Counted from the first letter of the stretch, positions 1 through 6,951 are shown. The stretch: DNA of 9,629 bases from Bacillota bacterium (GCA_012799115.1 JAAZLY010000199.1:1-9629); one strand, 5' to 3'. Notes: a model not told the origin generated them from the letters alone. Numbers and translations are program-made.

Positions 1-1
1 A

Positions 2-388
2 GGCGTCAATGCTATGCGAACCGAGAAGCATCTTTATGATCATCTCCTCTACGATTCAAAGGGGGAGATGCAGTTGGCCCAGAATCTAGAGGCTTGGTTT
101 GATGTCGCCATCTACGTCAAGTTGCCCAGGGGTTTTTACATCAATACACCGGTGGGTAAATATAGTCCCGACTGGGCTCTTGCCTTCCATGATGAGAAGG
201 TGAAACACATCTACTTCGTTGCCGAGACGAAAGGCGACCTATCGAGCCTAGAACTTCGCAAGGTGGAGGACCTTAAGATCCGCTGCGCGCAAGAACACTT
301 TCGGGCCATCAGCAGTGGTTCGGTACGGTATGAGGTTGTTGAGAGTTACGAAACCCTCTTGAGCGTGGTCATGAGGAGCCCCAGGTAA
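2..388 (+). CDS. Type III restriction enzyme Res subunit, C-terminal nuclease end (5' partial)
   Basis: The reading frame is open to the left edge, so this is the tail of a longer gene; the ATG at 14 is probably internal. Counting from that Met, the tail shows a PD-(D/E)xK nuclease core: SPDW at about residues 51-54 (Asp53) and AETKG at about 70-74 (Glu71, Lys73), after KLPRGF and the TPVGKY strand. This arrangement (KLP..F.I.TPVG.Y.PDW, then a strand ending in ETKG) is characteristic of the C-terminal endonuclease domain of type III Res proteins, which translocate along DNA and cut at a distance from the Mod recognition site. The helicase part and any mod gene would lie upstream, outside the window. 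All three catalytic positions are present, so the tail looks intact. A related DEAD/DEAH helicase-nuclease of another defence system is the main alternative. Confidence 0.82.
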   Translation, partial: GVNAMRTEKHLYDHLLYDSKGEMQLAQNLEAWFDVAIYVKLPRGFYINTPVGKYSPDWALAFHDEKVKHIYFVAETKGDLSSLELRKVEDLKIRCAQEHFRAISSGSVRYEVVESYETLLSVVMRSPR

Positions 389-399
389 ATGGGGCTCCT
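374..399 (+). terminator. Hairpin overlapping the stop codon of the Res gene
   Basis: AGGAGCCCC (374-382) and GGGGCTCCT (391-399) form a perfect 9-bp stem around an 8-base loop, and the TAA stop (386-388) lies in the loop. The following T tract is short and interrupted (TTTGGCTGTTTA), so it is a moderate intrinsic terminator or an mRNA 3'-end stabiliser for the restriction gene. It has no T tract on the other strand. Confidence 0.6.
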
Positions 400-436
400 T
401 TGGCTGTTTAGCCGGTAAAGTAGCTAGGCGAACCCT

Positions 437-682
437 TTAGAACAGATCCCAATCTAAAGCAGAGAACTTCCACTTCAGGTTTCGTTTCGTTAGTTCGGCT
501 GGACCTAAATCTCTGGTTTCTGCAGGCAGCACGGTCCCGTCTACCTTTGTTTGCATGTAAACCTTGCCCTTCTTGATAAAAGCCAGATCCCCTCTCGGAT
601 CTACCCCTATGTCATCTTCGTTGACCATGATCTTATATTCCAGAATGACAATCTCATCGTCTTTCATATCGCTAAACTTCAT
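437..682 (-). CDS. Small hypothetical protein, 81 aa
   Basis: I do not recognise this protein. It is short, soluble and acidic-to-neutral, with no signal peptide, membrane helix or cysteine. It has a DDEIVILEYKIMV strand-like start, a central KKGKVYMQTKVDG segment suggestive of a beta hairpin, and a C-terminus rich in aromatic residues (KWKFSALDWDLF). The amino-acid balance looks like a real protein rather than a shadow frame, and nothing overlaps it on the plus strand. Against it, I see no convincing Shine-Dalgarno sequence before the ATG at 682, and the frame closes at a TGA about 40 bases upstream without another usual start. It converges on the restriction gene and diverges from the HD-GYP gene. 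It could be a small accessory gene of the restriction locus, but nothing in the sequence shows this. Confidence 0.5.
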   Translation of the reverse strand: MKFSDMKDDEIVILEYKIMVNEDDIGVDPRGDLAFIKKGKVYMQTKVDGTVLPAETRDLGPAELTKRNLKWKFSALDWDLF

Positions 683-763
683 GTATAGTGCCCAGACGTA
701 ATTAGAATCTGTGTGTATTCATCGCGCTGCCGATCCTGGCTGATAGGGAAACAAGGGCATTTT

Positions 764-778
764 CAAAAACGTTTGCAT
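764..778. promoter_or_regulatory. Possible LacI/PurR-type operator
   Basis: The bases CAAAAACGTTTGCAT contain the 8-bp palindrome AAACGTTT (767-774) with the central CpG typical of LacI/GalR-family and CcpA sites. Read on the minus strand it is ATGCAAACGTTTTTG, which fits the first part of the cre consensus (WTGNAANCG) but fails at the last two defined bases. It lies in the region between the divergent 81-aa and HD-GYP genes. This is a weak pattern match only. Confidence 0.25.
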
Positions 779-902
779 TCTCTGAAGGAGTTGTTGGAGA
801 AACAAGGAAATTAAGAAGGACAGTATTATCTCGCTTTAGTCCTAAAACCCATGGTGTGATTACCGATGTGACAGATCGGCCATTGCGTGGGTTGTGTTGT
901 GG

Positions 903-908
903 AAGGAG
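903..908 (+). promoter_or_regulatory. Ribosome binding site that sets the HD-GYP start
   Basis: AAGGAG lies 8 bases before the GTG at 917. The upstream in-frame GTG at 887 has no comparable site, so 917 is the better start and the ten extra N-terminal residues of the longer frame are probably not translated. Confidence 0.75.
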
Positions 909-916
909 AGGCTAGC

Positions 917-2527
917 GTGTTAGATCCAACTGTGGAGACGACAGAAGACATCTTGCTTTGGAAGAGCAATCAGTTAGAGATGCTCTTGGAGGTAGGGAAT
1001 ACCCTGGCTCTGACGCATGACATGACAGAATTGTTTCAGAAAATCGTAGATGGCGCGGCCCAACTGATGAATCGGGGTTCTGCTGCTATCTATTTGTTGA
1101 ATCATGAAGGACTTCTGAATCTAGAAGCTACGTTTCCGAGCTTACCGGATGATTTCCCAGAGGCCATGAAGAGAGCGTTGGTCACCAAGCATCCCCATAT
1201 CTATAGAGTGCTCTCCACGATGAAGGAGTCTGTTTTGCCTGATACTAGAGTGGCCCATTTGACAGAGGAAGAGTTATTGGTAACAGTTAGCCGTGACCTT
1301 CGTTCTCTCTTCTATATCCCCCTGTGTAACCAAGGAAGGGCTATTGGCGTTCTGATTGTTGGTAGCGTGGAACGAGTCCACGAGTTTACCCAGGATGAAA
1401 TAGATATCTTCCATGCCTTGGCTAACATGGCAGCGCTAGAGATCGAACGAACTAGGCTTTCCCACGAGAGGCAAGCATACATCGATGAAATTGAAGAACA
1501 TATCCAGCAGCAAGAGAGGATCAAAAAGTCCCTTAGTGAGAGTGAACAGCGCTATCGTCACCTGGCCGAAAACGCTTTAGACATCATCTATCGCATTAAG
1601 GTGGCCTCTGCTCCGAAACGCCATCAACTTGAGTACATTAGTCCATCGGTCCAGAACATCACAGGCTACACCCAAGAGGATTTCGAGGATAGGCCAGATC
1701 TTGTCCGAGATATTATTCATCCTGTAGATTATGCTAACCTAAAGAAGCTGAGCGAAGAGATTCATGGCACTGAGCCCTTGACAACGCTAGTAAAGAGTAA
1801 GCAGGGCAAGCTTGTGTGGTTAGAGCATCGAATTACTCCCCAGTATGACCAGGATGGACTCCTCGCTGCCCTCGAAGGCATTGCCCGTGACATTACAGAA
1901 CGCAAGCAAGCAGAGGAAGAGCTGTGCCGGGTCTACGATGAGTTGAATCACGCCTATGAGGAAACGATTGAAAGTCTGGCCAAGGGTCTTGAGCTCCGTG
2001 ATTATGAGACGGAAGGACATAGTCGTAGAGTGGTGGAGTTAACGTTACAGTTGGCGAGGGAGTTGGGTGTGCCTGAAGATGAGTTGGTCACGATTCAGCG
2101 GGGCGCTCTCTTGCACGATATCGGTAAGATCGGTATAGCAGATGCTATACTGCTCAAACCCGGTCCGTTGACAGAGGATGAGTGGGAGATCATGCGCCGC
2201 CATCCTAAACTTGCTTACGACATGTTATACACCATCGAGTATCTTCGCCCTTCACTTGAGATTCCCTTATATCATCATGAGAAATTCGATGGCAGTGGGT
2301 ATCCCTTTGGCAAGAAGGGTGAGGAGATCCCCTTGGCTGCACGAATGTTCTCCGTGGTCGATGTCTATGATGCCCTGACGAGTGACCGACCATATCGTAA
2401 GGCGTGGACCAAGGCCGATGCACTAAAGTACATAGAAGAGCAGAGTGGGCGCCATTTTGATCCGAGGATCGTCGATGCGTTCTTGACGATGGAGAAAAAC
2501 ACGTGCGACCCCGATGACCCGACCTAA
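917..2527 (+). CDS. GAF-PAS-HD-GYP protein, predicted cyclic-di-GMP phosphodiesterase
   Basis: This 536-aa protein probably hydrolyses cyclic-di-GMP in response to signals bound by its N-terminal sensors. In order: a GAF domain at about residues 20-180, a linker helix likely to form a coiled coil at about 180-210 (many Glu/Gln/Arg), a PAS domain at about 208-330 ending in the usual GIARDITERKQAEEEL segment, a second helix, and an HD-GYP domain at about 350-525. The HD-GYP residues are present: His368 (EGHSRR), His400-Asp401 (LLHDIGKIGI), His429, His453-His454 (YHHEKFDGSGYP), Gly-Tyr-Pro 461-463 and Asp482 (VVDVYDALTSDRPYR). The domain should therefore be catalytically competent. No transmembrane helix or receiver domain is visible, so it is a cytoplasmic sensor rather than a response regulator. 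The GTG start is chosen on its ribosome binding site. No clear sigma-70 promoter was found in the 234 bases upstream. The effector of GAF or PAS cannot be told from sequence. Confidence 0.92.
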   Translation: MLDPTVETTEDILLWKSNQLEMLLEVGNTLALTHDMTELFQKIVDGAAQLMNRGSAAIYLLNHEGLLNLEATFPSLPDDFPEAMKRALVTKHPHIYRVLSTMKESVLPDTRVAHLTEEELLVTVSRDLRSLFYIPLCNQGRAIGVLIVGSVERVHEFTQDEIDIFHALANMAALEIERTRLSHERQAYIDEIEEHIQQQERIKKSLSESEQRYRHLAENALDIIYRIKVASAPKRHQLEYISPSVQNITGYTQEDFEDRPDLVRDIIHPVDYANLKKLSEEIHGTEPLTTLVKSKQGKLVWLEHRITPQYDQDGLLAALEGIARDITERKQAEEELCRVYDELNHAYEETIESLAKGLELRDYETEGHSRRVVELTLQLARELGVPEDELVTIQRGALLHDIGKIGIADAILLKPGPLTEDEWEIMRRHPKLAYDMLYTIEYLRPSLEIPLYHHEKFDGSGYPFGKKGEEIPLAARMFSVVDVYDALTSDRPYRKAWTKADALKYIEEQSGRHFDPRIVDAFLTMEKNTCDPDDPT

Positions 2528-2531
2528 ACGA

Positions 2532-2559
2532 AAAAAACCCCAGTAATCTGGGGTTTTTT
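2532..2559. terminator. Bidirectional intrinsic terminator
   Basis: CCCCAG (2538-2543) and CTGGGG (2548-2553) pair around a TAAT tetraloop. The stem is flanked by six A on the left and six T on the right, giving a U tract on either strand. It sits 4 bases after the HD-GYP stop and 23 bases beyond the stop of the MalG-type permease, so it can end both convergent transcripts. Confidence 0.9.
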
Positions 2560-2582
2560 GCACGTTTCGTTGAAATTGGAGA

Positions 2583-3470
2583 CTAGCCTTTGATTGCTCC
2601 AGCTAGAGTCGTACCTTGGATAATGTACTTGTGGAAGATCAAGTACAAGATGATCGTCGGTAGCGAGGAAATGATCACTCCCGCTGCATACTGCGGGAAG
2701 TAGTTTGCTCCTAGGTTACCAATGAACTGCGAGATACGTAGTTGCATCGTAAACTTCGATTGGGAGCTTAGCATAATCAGTCCGATAATAAAGTCGCTCC
2801 ATCCACCCATGAAACTCAGTAACACTGCTAGCACTGTAGCTGGTTTAGCCATGGGGAAGATGATACGCATAAACACGGTAAAGTGCCCCGCTCCATCGAT
2901 TCGGCCAGCTTCTACCATGTCTTTTGGAAGACCTGAATAGAAGGAACGATAAATGATCGTCCAAAAGGGAATTCCAAAGGCAGCGATGGGGAGGAATACC
3001 CCCGGGAAGGTATTGGTAATCCCAATCTTGGTACTAAACTGATAGAGGGGAATCAAGACCATATGCACTGGAACAAAGAATCCCGCCATGACAACGTAGA
3101 AAAGGACATTGGTTACCCTTGAGCGGTAAAAAGCGAAAATGTATCCAGCCATGGCTGCAGGCGGGACAGTAAAGAGTACCGCACCTATGCAGACCTGTAG
3201 CGAGTTGCGTAAACCTTCGCCGATACGTACCATTTTCCAGGCCTGTTCAAAGTTCGACCAGCGCAGTTTCTCTGGCAAACCCCAGGGATTGTAAGCAAAC
3301 TCCAGGGGGGTCTTGAACGTAAAGAAAAACGGAATGATCAGCGGCGAAATGACGATCAAGGCCAGAAGTATTAGGGCAATGTGTACAAGAACCGAAGACA
3401 CACTGAGCCTTCTTTGGGATTTTGGAGCTTCAAACTCCTCAGTATACTGTGACACCTTTTTCCTACGCAT
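2583..3470 (-). CDS. Carbohydrate ABC transporter permease, MalG type
   Basis: This 295-aa inner-membrane permease is one half of the translocation channel of a CUT1-family sugar importer. A basic N-terminal tail of about 25 residues precedes a first membrane helix at about 27-50, and about five further helices follow. The cytoplasmic EAA loop that docks the ATPase is clear at about 187-206 (E-A-G...D-G-A-G...I-I-F-P). The C-terminus ends with the family's usual IQGTTLAGAIKG-like segment. Length and ends match full-length MalG/UgpE/AraQ-type proteins. It is the last gene of the operon. Its AGGAGG ribosome site overlaps the TAG stop of the MalF-type gene, with only 15 bases between stop and start, implying coupled translation. 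The sugar cannot be inferred from the permease alone. Confidence 0.94.
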   Translation of the reverse strand: MRRKKVSQYTEEFEAPKSQRRLSVSSVLVHIALILLALIVISPLIIPFFFTFKTPLEFAYNPWGLPEKLRWSNFEQAWKMVRIGEGLRNSLQVCIGAVLFTVPPAAMAGYIFAFYRSRVTNVLFYVVMAGFFVPVHMVLIPLYQFSTKIGITNTFPGVFLPIAAFGIPFWTIIYRSFYSGLPKDMVEAGRIDGAGHFTVFMRIIFPMAKPATVLAVLLSFMGGWSDFIIGLIMLSSQSKFTMQLRISQFIGNLGANYFPQYAAGVIISSLPTIILYLIFHKYIIQGTTLAGAIKG

Positions 3471-3485
3471 TTCCGTTCCTCCCTC

Positions 3486-4412
3486 CTAGATACTGTGATC
3501 CGTTGCGCTGTGGTCATTGACAAAAGAGAACTGGAAGATCGTGATTACCAAGCAAATAAGGAAGATTACGACTCCAATGGCTGCACCCCGACCATATTGC
3601 CAGTTTAGGAAGGCCTCCCGGTAGAGTGTAATTCCCAGCGTGACCGTTGCATTCCTTGGACCACCCAGGGTCACCATATAGGGTAGGTCGAAGAGTTTAA
3701 TGCTTCCCACTGTTGCCAAAATCGCTTGCACCCGAATGGCATAGGACACATAGGGAATGACAACTCGCCAGGCATATTGCCATTGGGTTGCACCGTCAAT
3801 GAGAGCTGCTTCGCGAATCTCCGTTGGGATTTGTTCAATATTGGCCATCAAATAGATAATGCCAAACCCGATGTAAGCCCAAGTTGCTAAGGCGAAGAGG
3901 GACCAGAAGGCTAGCTTGGGATTGCCAAGCCAGTCAATGCTTTCTAGCCACTTCCAGCCAGTCGTTTTCGCAAAGGTCTTGATCACGCCACTTGTGGGCG
4001 AGAAGATAAACACTCCTAACATCGCCGTGATAGCCGAAGGTAGTACGTTACTCAGGTAGTAAACACCTCGTAGGCGGCCAATGATGCGCGTACGGAAGTT
4101 GACGCAGGTAAAAGCAATGAAAAATGCCAAGGGAATTTGAATTGCTACACTCCAAAAGGCCCACTTAAAGACATTAACAAAGCCTTGCCTAAACTCAGGA
4201 CTAGCGAAAATGCGCTGATAGTTACGCCAGCCCACATAGATTTCTTCCCCAAAGCCGGAAGAACGCATAAAAGAAAGACGAAAGGTCTCCTTGATAGGAT
4301 AAAACATGAAGGTGCCCAGAATCGCTAGCGCGGGCAGGAGAAAGAGAGCGATAAAACCAAGGCGATACCAATCCCTTTTCTTTTTTCTCTTTGCGGTCTG
4401 TGCTACTGCCAC
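3486..4412 (-). CDS. Carbohydrate ABC transporter permease, MalF type
   Basis: This 308-aa protein is the partner permease of the MalG-type protein and forms the membrane channel with it. It has a lysine/arginine-rich N-terminus, a first membrane helix at about 18-38, a periplasmic/extracellular loop (YPIKETFRLSF to about 75), then a block of helices with the EAA loop at about 201-220 (E-A-A-L-I-D-G-A...V-I-P). The TLGGPRNAT segment near 250 is typical of the family. It lacks the large extra loop of enterobacterial MalF, as is normal for most CUT1 permeases. A GTG at 4421 would add three residues, but the GTG at 4412 has a GAGGTG site six bases upstream, so the shorter form is preferred. A hairpin separates it from the upstream binding-protein gene. 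Confidence 0.93.
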   Translation of the reverse strand: MAVAQTAKRKKKRDWYRLGFIALFLLPALAILGTFMFYPIKETFRLSFMRSSGFGEEIYVGWRNYQRIFASPEFRQGFVNVFKWAFWSVAIQIPLAFFIAFTCVNFRTRIIGRLRGVYYLSNVLPSAITAMLGVFIFSPTSGVIKTFAKTTGWKWLESIDWLGNPKLAFWSLFALATWAYIGFGIIYLMANIEQIPTEIREAALIDGATQWQYAWRVVIPYVSYAIRVQAILATVGSIKLFDLPYMVTLGGPRNATVTLGITLYREAFLNWQYGRGAAIGVVIFLICLVITIFQFSFVNDHSATDHSI

Positions 4413-4418
4413 TTTATT

Positions 4419-4424
4419 CACCTC
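4419..4424 (-). promoter_or_regulatory. Ribosome binding site that sets the MalF-type start
   Basis: GAGGTG on the minus strand is followed by the six bases AATAAA and then GTG (4412-4410). The site overlaps the alternative GTG at 4421, which has no Shine-Dalgarno sequence of its own. This favours the start at 4412. Confidence 0.65.
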
Positions 4425-4463
4425 AAGTCACAGATAAGAATCCAGTCGGAGCTAACAAAGGTA

Positions 4464-4490
4464 GGGAAGGCTGATGAGCTCAGCCTTCCC
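4464..4490 (-). promoter_or_regulatory. Perfect intercistronic hairpin between binding-protein and permease genes
   Basis: GGGAAGGCTGA (4464-4474) and TCAGCCTTCCC (4480-4490) form an 11-bp perfect stem with a 5-base loop, starting 11 bases beyond the binding-protein stop. On the transcribed (minus) strand it is followed by TACCTTTGTTAG, a poor U tract. It therefore looks like a partial terminator or an mRNA-stabilising structure rather than a full stop. Such an element would give more binding protein than permease, as in malE-malF type operons. Confidence 0.75.
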
Positions 4491-4501
4491 GCTAAGTGCA
4501 T

Positions 4502-5761
4502 CTACCTAACGCTTCCCAGTTCGTCTTCAACTAGGAGTTCGTAGCGTGCTAGTTCTGCCTTAACATCGGTGTCATCCATCAAGAAGCTCTGAATTGTCAA
4601 GTTGACAGGTGTGGTCAGAGCAGGCGGTAAGTTCTGATCCCACCAGAATTGAATGGTCTCAGCTTGGGTAAACACATCACTAGCCATACCGGTTAGTCTG
4701 TTCGGTGGGTTTACACCAGGTATGGAGGCCACACGACCAGCTTCTTTTTCTGCTGCTTCAACGGACATGGCGTAAGTTAGGAAACGCACGACAGCATCCT
4801 TCTTGTCAGCAGCAGTAGCGGTGGCTACGAAACCAACGTCGGTCATTCCTGCCAAATCGGTTACTTTGCCTACGCCACCTTCAAGAACCGGTACAGCGTA
4901 GAAGCCGATGGTCTGGTCTGTTTGGTTGGGATCTGCATAGAGACCGCAGAGCCAGGAACCGGAAATCTGCATAGCAGCCTGACCTGTTTGCATCAAGAGC
5001 TGGGCGTCACCGTAGCCTTCAGACATTGGTGTGTTGCCGAAGAAGCCGCGCTTCGACCATTCTTGAATCTTTAGACCAGCTTGGACAAAAGGTTCAGCAT
5101 CGAAACGTACTTTGCGGGCTACAGCATCGTCAAAGATTGTGCCGCCATAGCGGTTGACAAGGTACATATAGGTTGCCAGGATGGGCCACTCATCACGGGC
5201 ACCAACGGCAAATGGTTGAATACCATTGGCAACGAGTTTCTCAGCGACTGCTTCGAGCTCGGCAATAGTAGTAGGTACTTCGAGTCCGAGTTCCTCAAAG
5301 ATTCCTTCATTGACATAGAGACCTGCAATGGCAAAGAAAGGTGCAATACCATAGAGGCGGCCATCATAGCTCATAGCAGCTTTAGCAGCTTCACTGGTTG
5401 GCACGTCGGATAACTCTTCGGTTAGGTCGAGGAGTTTGCCCATGCGTGCAAACTCACCCATGAACGTTCCACCCCAGCTTTGGAAGATGTCAGGACCCAC
5501 ATTTGCTGCAAGGGCAACGCGAATCCGGTTGTTGAGGGCTGCTCCCTCACTACCAAAGGCTACCCAGTCAATGTCGATATCTGGGTTATCAGCAAGGAAA
5601 GTCTTTACCAAGTTTTGCACGTAATAGTGATGCGGATCATCCAACTCTAGACCATCTACCGCCCAGATTGTTAGGGTGGTTTTCGCTAAAGCTACCGAAG
5701 ATAGGATCAAGAGCGATGCCAAAGTCATGACTAAAAGGACTGACAATTTGCTTCTAGACAT
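4502..5761 (-). CDS. Extracellular solute-binding protein (family 1) of a sugar ABC importer
   Basis: This 419-aa secreted protein should capture a sugar or oligosaccharide and deliver it to the two permeases downstream. Residues 1-26 are a signal peptide with a short basic start (SRSK), a long hydrophobic core and an ALA|K signal peptidase I site. No lipobox cysteine is present; the only cysteine (in SGSWLCGLY) is deep in the mature chain. The mature protein has family 1 features: TLTIWAVDG at the start, GPDIFQSWGG, YDGRLYGIAPFFAIAGLYVNE, ELEAVAEKL and a late MQTGQAAMQISGSW segment. Length is usual. AAGGGG lies about 11 bases before the ATG. It follows the regulator gene by 58 bases, where only a poor promoter candidate (TTGTCT, 18 bases, AAGAAT) is visible, so read-through from the regulator promoter is likely. 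The substrate is not identifiable. Confidence 0.93.
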   Translation of the reverse strand: MSRSKLSVLLVMTLASLLILSSVALAKTTLTIWAVDGLELDDPHHYYVQNLVKTFLADNPDIDIDWVAFGSEGAALNNRIRVALAANVGPDIFQSWGGTFMGEFARMGKLLDLTEELSDVPTSEAAKAAMSYDGRLYGIAPFFAIAGLYVNEGIFEELGLEVPTTIAELEAVAEKLVANGIQPFAVGARDEWPILATYMYLVNRYGGTIFDDAVARKVRFDAEPFVQAGLKIQEWSKRGFFGNTPMSEGYGDAQLLMQTGQAAMQISGSWLCGLYADPNQTDQTIGFYAVPVLEGGVGKVTDLAGMTDVGFVATATAADKKDAVVRFLTYAMSVEAAEKEAGRVASIPGVNPPNRLTGMASDVFTQAETIQFWWDQNLPPALTTPVNLTIQSFLMDDTDVKAELARYELLVEDELGSVR

Positions 5762-5819
5762 AAATTCATCTTCCCCTTTACTTTAGTATTCTTGTTGGAC
5801 TAACCTTATGCAGACAACA

Positions 5820-6881
5820 CTATCTTAAGTTGCGCGTACCACCTCCATTGCCACTCGTTTGTGTTCCACATGATTGACGCACAATTAACTCGCCATCAAG
5901 AACAACCTTTGTAGTCTTTCGCACAGGGCATTCAATTTGCCTGACTAACTCTTCTATTGCTACCCTAGCAATATCTACAAAGGGTACTCTGATCGTTGTC
6001 AACCCCGGTTGGACATAGGAAGATAGGATCAAGTCATCAAAGCCAACGATCTTGATATCTTCTGGAAACCGGATTCCATGTTCCTGGAGGGTGCGCATGC
6101 AACCAATTGCCATCATGTCATTGGAGGCAAAGATGCCTTGCGGAAAGTCTCTAGAGCGCAGCAGCTCTTGTGCACACCGCTTACCAGAAGACTCATGGAA
6201 GTCGCCGTGGAAAACGGCGATTTCTTCCTCCCGAATTCCATGCTCTTTACAGGCCTGGACAAAGCCCTGTTTGCGTTCAATAGCATCACGGGAATTGAGG
6301 GGACCTGCAATGTGTAGTACCTTGGTGATGCCAGTACTAAGCAGGTGATGGCCTGCTCGATACCCGCCAGCATAGTCGTCAACTGCGACATAGCTCTGTG
6401 GTACCCGATACTCCGGGGGAGCCTTCGATAAGCGGAAGAATGGAATCCCTGCCGCCTGTAGGCTCTTTACGTAGGTCTCTTCCATGGCGAAGTAACTTCC
6501 TACAATAATCGCACCCTGAAAGCGTTGTGTAGTAATCTGCCATTGTAGGTGGGGACTTAAGTCGCCCGAAGCTTCTCCAAAGTGAAAGTCTAGATGATAT
6601 CCCATACGCTCTGCAGTGATATAAATGGCGTGGATATACGTCATAGCGAACATATTGTCTTGTTCGCCTTCCGTTGGTGAGGTACTTGGCCAGGTGACCA
6701 ATACAGCAATGGTTTGTTTCTCATTCTTTCTGCGGTTGTTTCTTGTATACCCTAACTCTGAAGCAGTCCTCAAAACTTTTGCAGCAAGTGTTGGATCCAC
6801 AGATGGATGACCATTCAAAACACGGCTCACTGTGGCCAATGATGTTCCGGCACGGGCTGCAATATCTCTCAATGTAGCCAT
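5820..6881 (-). CDS. LacI-family transcriptional regulator of the sugar operon
   Basis: This 353-aa DNA-binding protein probably controls the downstream importer in response to a sugar. The N-terminal helix-turn-helix (residues 3-24, TLRDIAARAGTSLATVSRVLNG) is a textbook LacI type, with the recognition helix SLATVSRVLN. The rest (from about 58) is a periplasmic-binding-protein-like sensor domain, with segments such as GAIIVGSYF, VAVDDYAGGYRAGHHLL, GIFASNDMMAIGCMRTL and KIVGFDDLILSSYVQPGLTTIRVP. The hinge between them (45-57, YTRNNRRKNEKQT) is short and lacks the usual PNxxAR-L signature, including the leucine that kinks the operator. The start is the ATG at 6881, which has AAGGGG seven bases upstream; a TTG two codons earlier lies too close to that site. 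It is the first gene of a four-gene minus-strand operon and carries candidate operators over its own promoter, suggesting autoregulation. Confidence 0.92.
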   Translation of the reverse strand: MATLRDIAARAGTSLATVSRVLNGHPSVDPTLAAKVLRTASELGYTRNNRRKNEKQTIAVLVTWPSTSPTEGEQDNMFAMTYIHAIYITAERMGYHLDFHFGEASGDLSPHLQWQITTQRFQGAIIVGSYFAMEETYVKSLQAAGIPFFRLSKAPPEYRVPQSYVAVDDYAGGYRAGHHLLSTGITKVLHIAGPLNSRDAIERKQGFVQACKEHGIREEEIAVFHGDFHESSGKRCAQELLRSRDFPQGIFASNDMMAIGCMRTLQEHGIRFPEDIKIVGFDDLILSSYVQPGLTTIRVPFVDIARVAIEELVRQIECPVRKTTKVVLDGELIVRQSCGTQTSGNGGGTRNLR

Positions 6882-6888
6882 GATCAAG

Positions 6889-6894
6889 CCCCTT
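6889..6894 (-). promoter_or_regulatory. Ribosome binding site of the LacI-type gene
   Basis: AAGGGG on the minus strand lies seven bases before the ATG at 6881. It is only one base from the upstream in-frame TTG (6887), which rules that codon out as a good start. Confidence 0.6.
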
Positions 6895-6908
6895 AGCCTG
6901 TAATTTAC

Positions 6909-6937
6909 ATTCTATACTTTCTCGTGTTTTCTGGAAA
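6909..6937 (-). promoter_or_regulatory. Candidate sigma-70/A promoter of the sugar operon
   Basis: On the minus strand, TTTCCA (6937-6932, 4 of 6 to TTGACA) and TAGAAT (6914-6909, 5 of 6 to TATAAT) are separated by 17 bases. It lies just upstream of the regulator's ribosome site. A TTTCTCG motif sits inside the spacer, placing a putative repressor contact directly over the promoter. Confidence 0.55.
6918..6924. promoter_or_regulatory. TTTCTCG motif copy 1, possible operator half-site in the promoter spacer
   Basis: This is the first of three exact TTTCTCG copies upstream of the regulator gene. It lies between the -35 and -10 boxes of the candidate operon promoter. The right half does not complete a palindrome. 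Confidence 0.35.
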
Positions 6938-6951
6938 CTCCTCCAAACAAT

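Noticed and set aside
713..814. A GTG-started 33-codon frame on the plus strand ending in a lysine/glutamate/leucine-rich stretch (KELLEKQGN)
   Set aside because: No ribosome binding site, no recognisable homology and too short to separate from chance. It could be a gene remnant but nothing supports that.
705..916. A long open stretch without ATG in another plus-strand frame upstream of the HD-GYP gene
   Set aside because: No usable start with a ribosome site. It holds many arginine and threonine codons of the kind seen in non-coding frames, and no known motif.
5081..5413. A 110-codon plus-strand frame opposite the solute-binding protein gene
   Set aside because: It lies wholly antisense to a clear family 1 binding-protein gene and has no recognisable domain, so it is a shadow frame.
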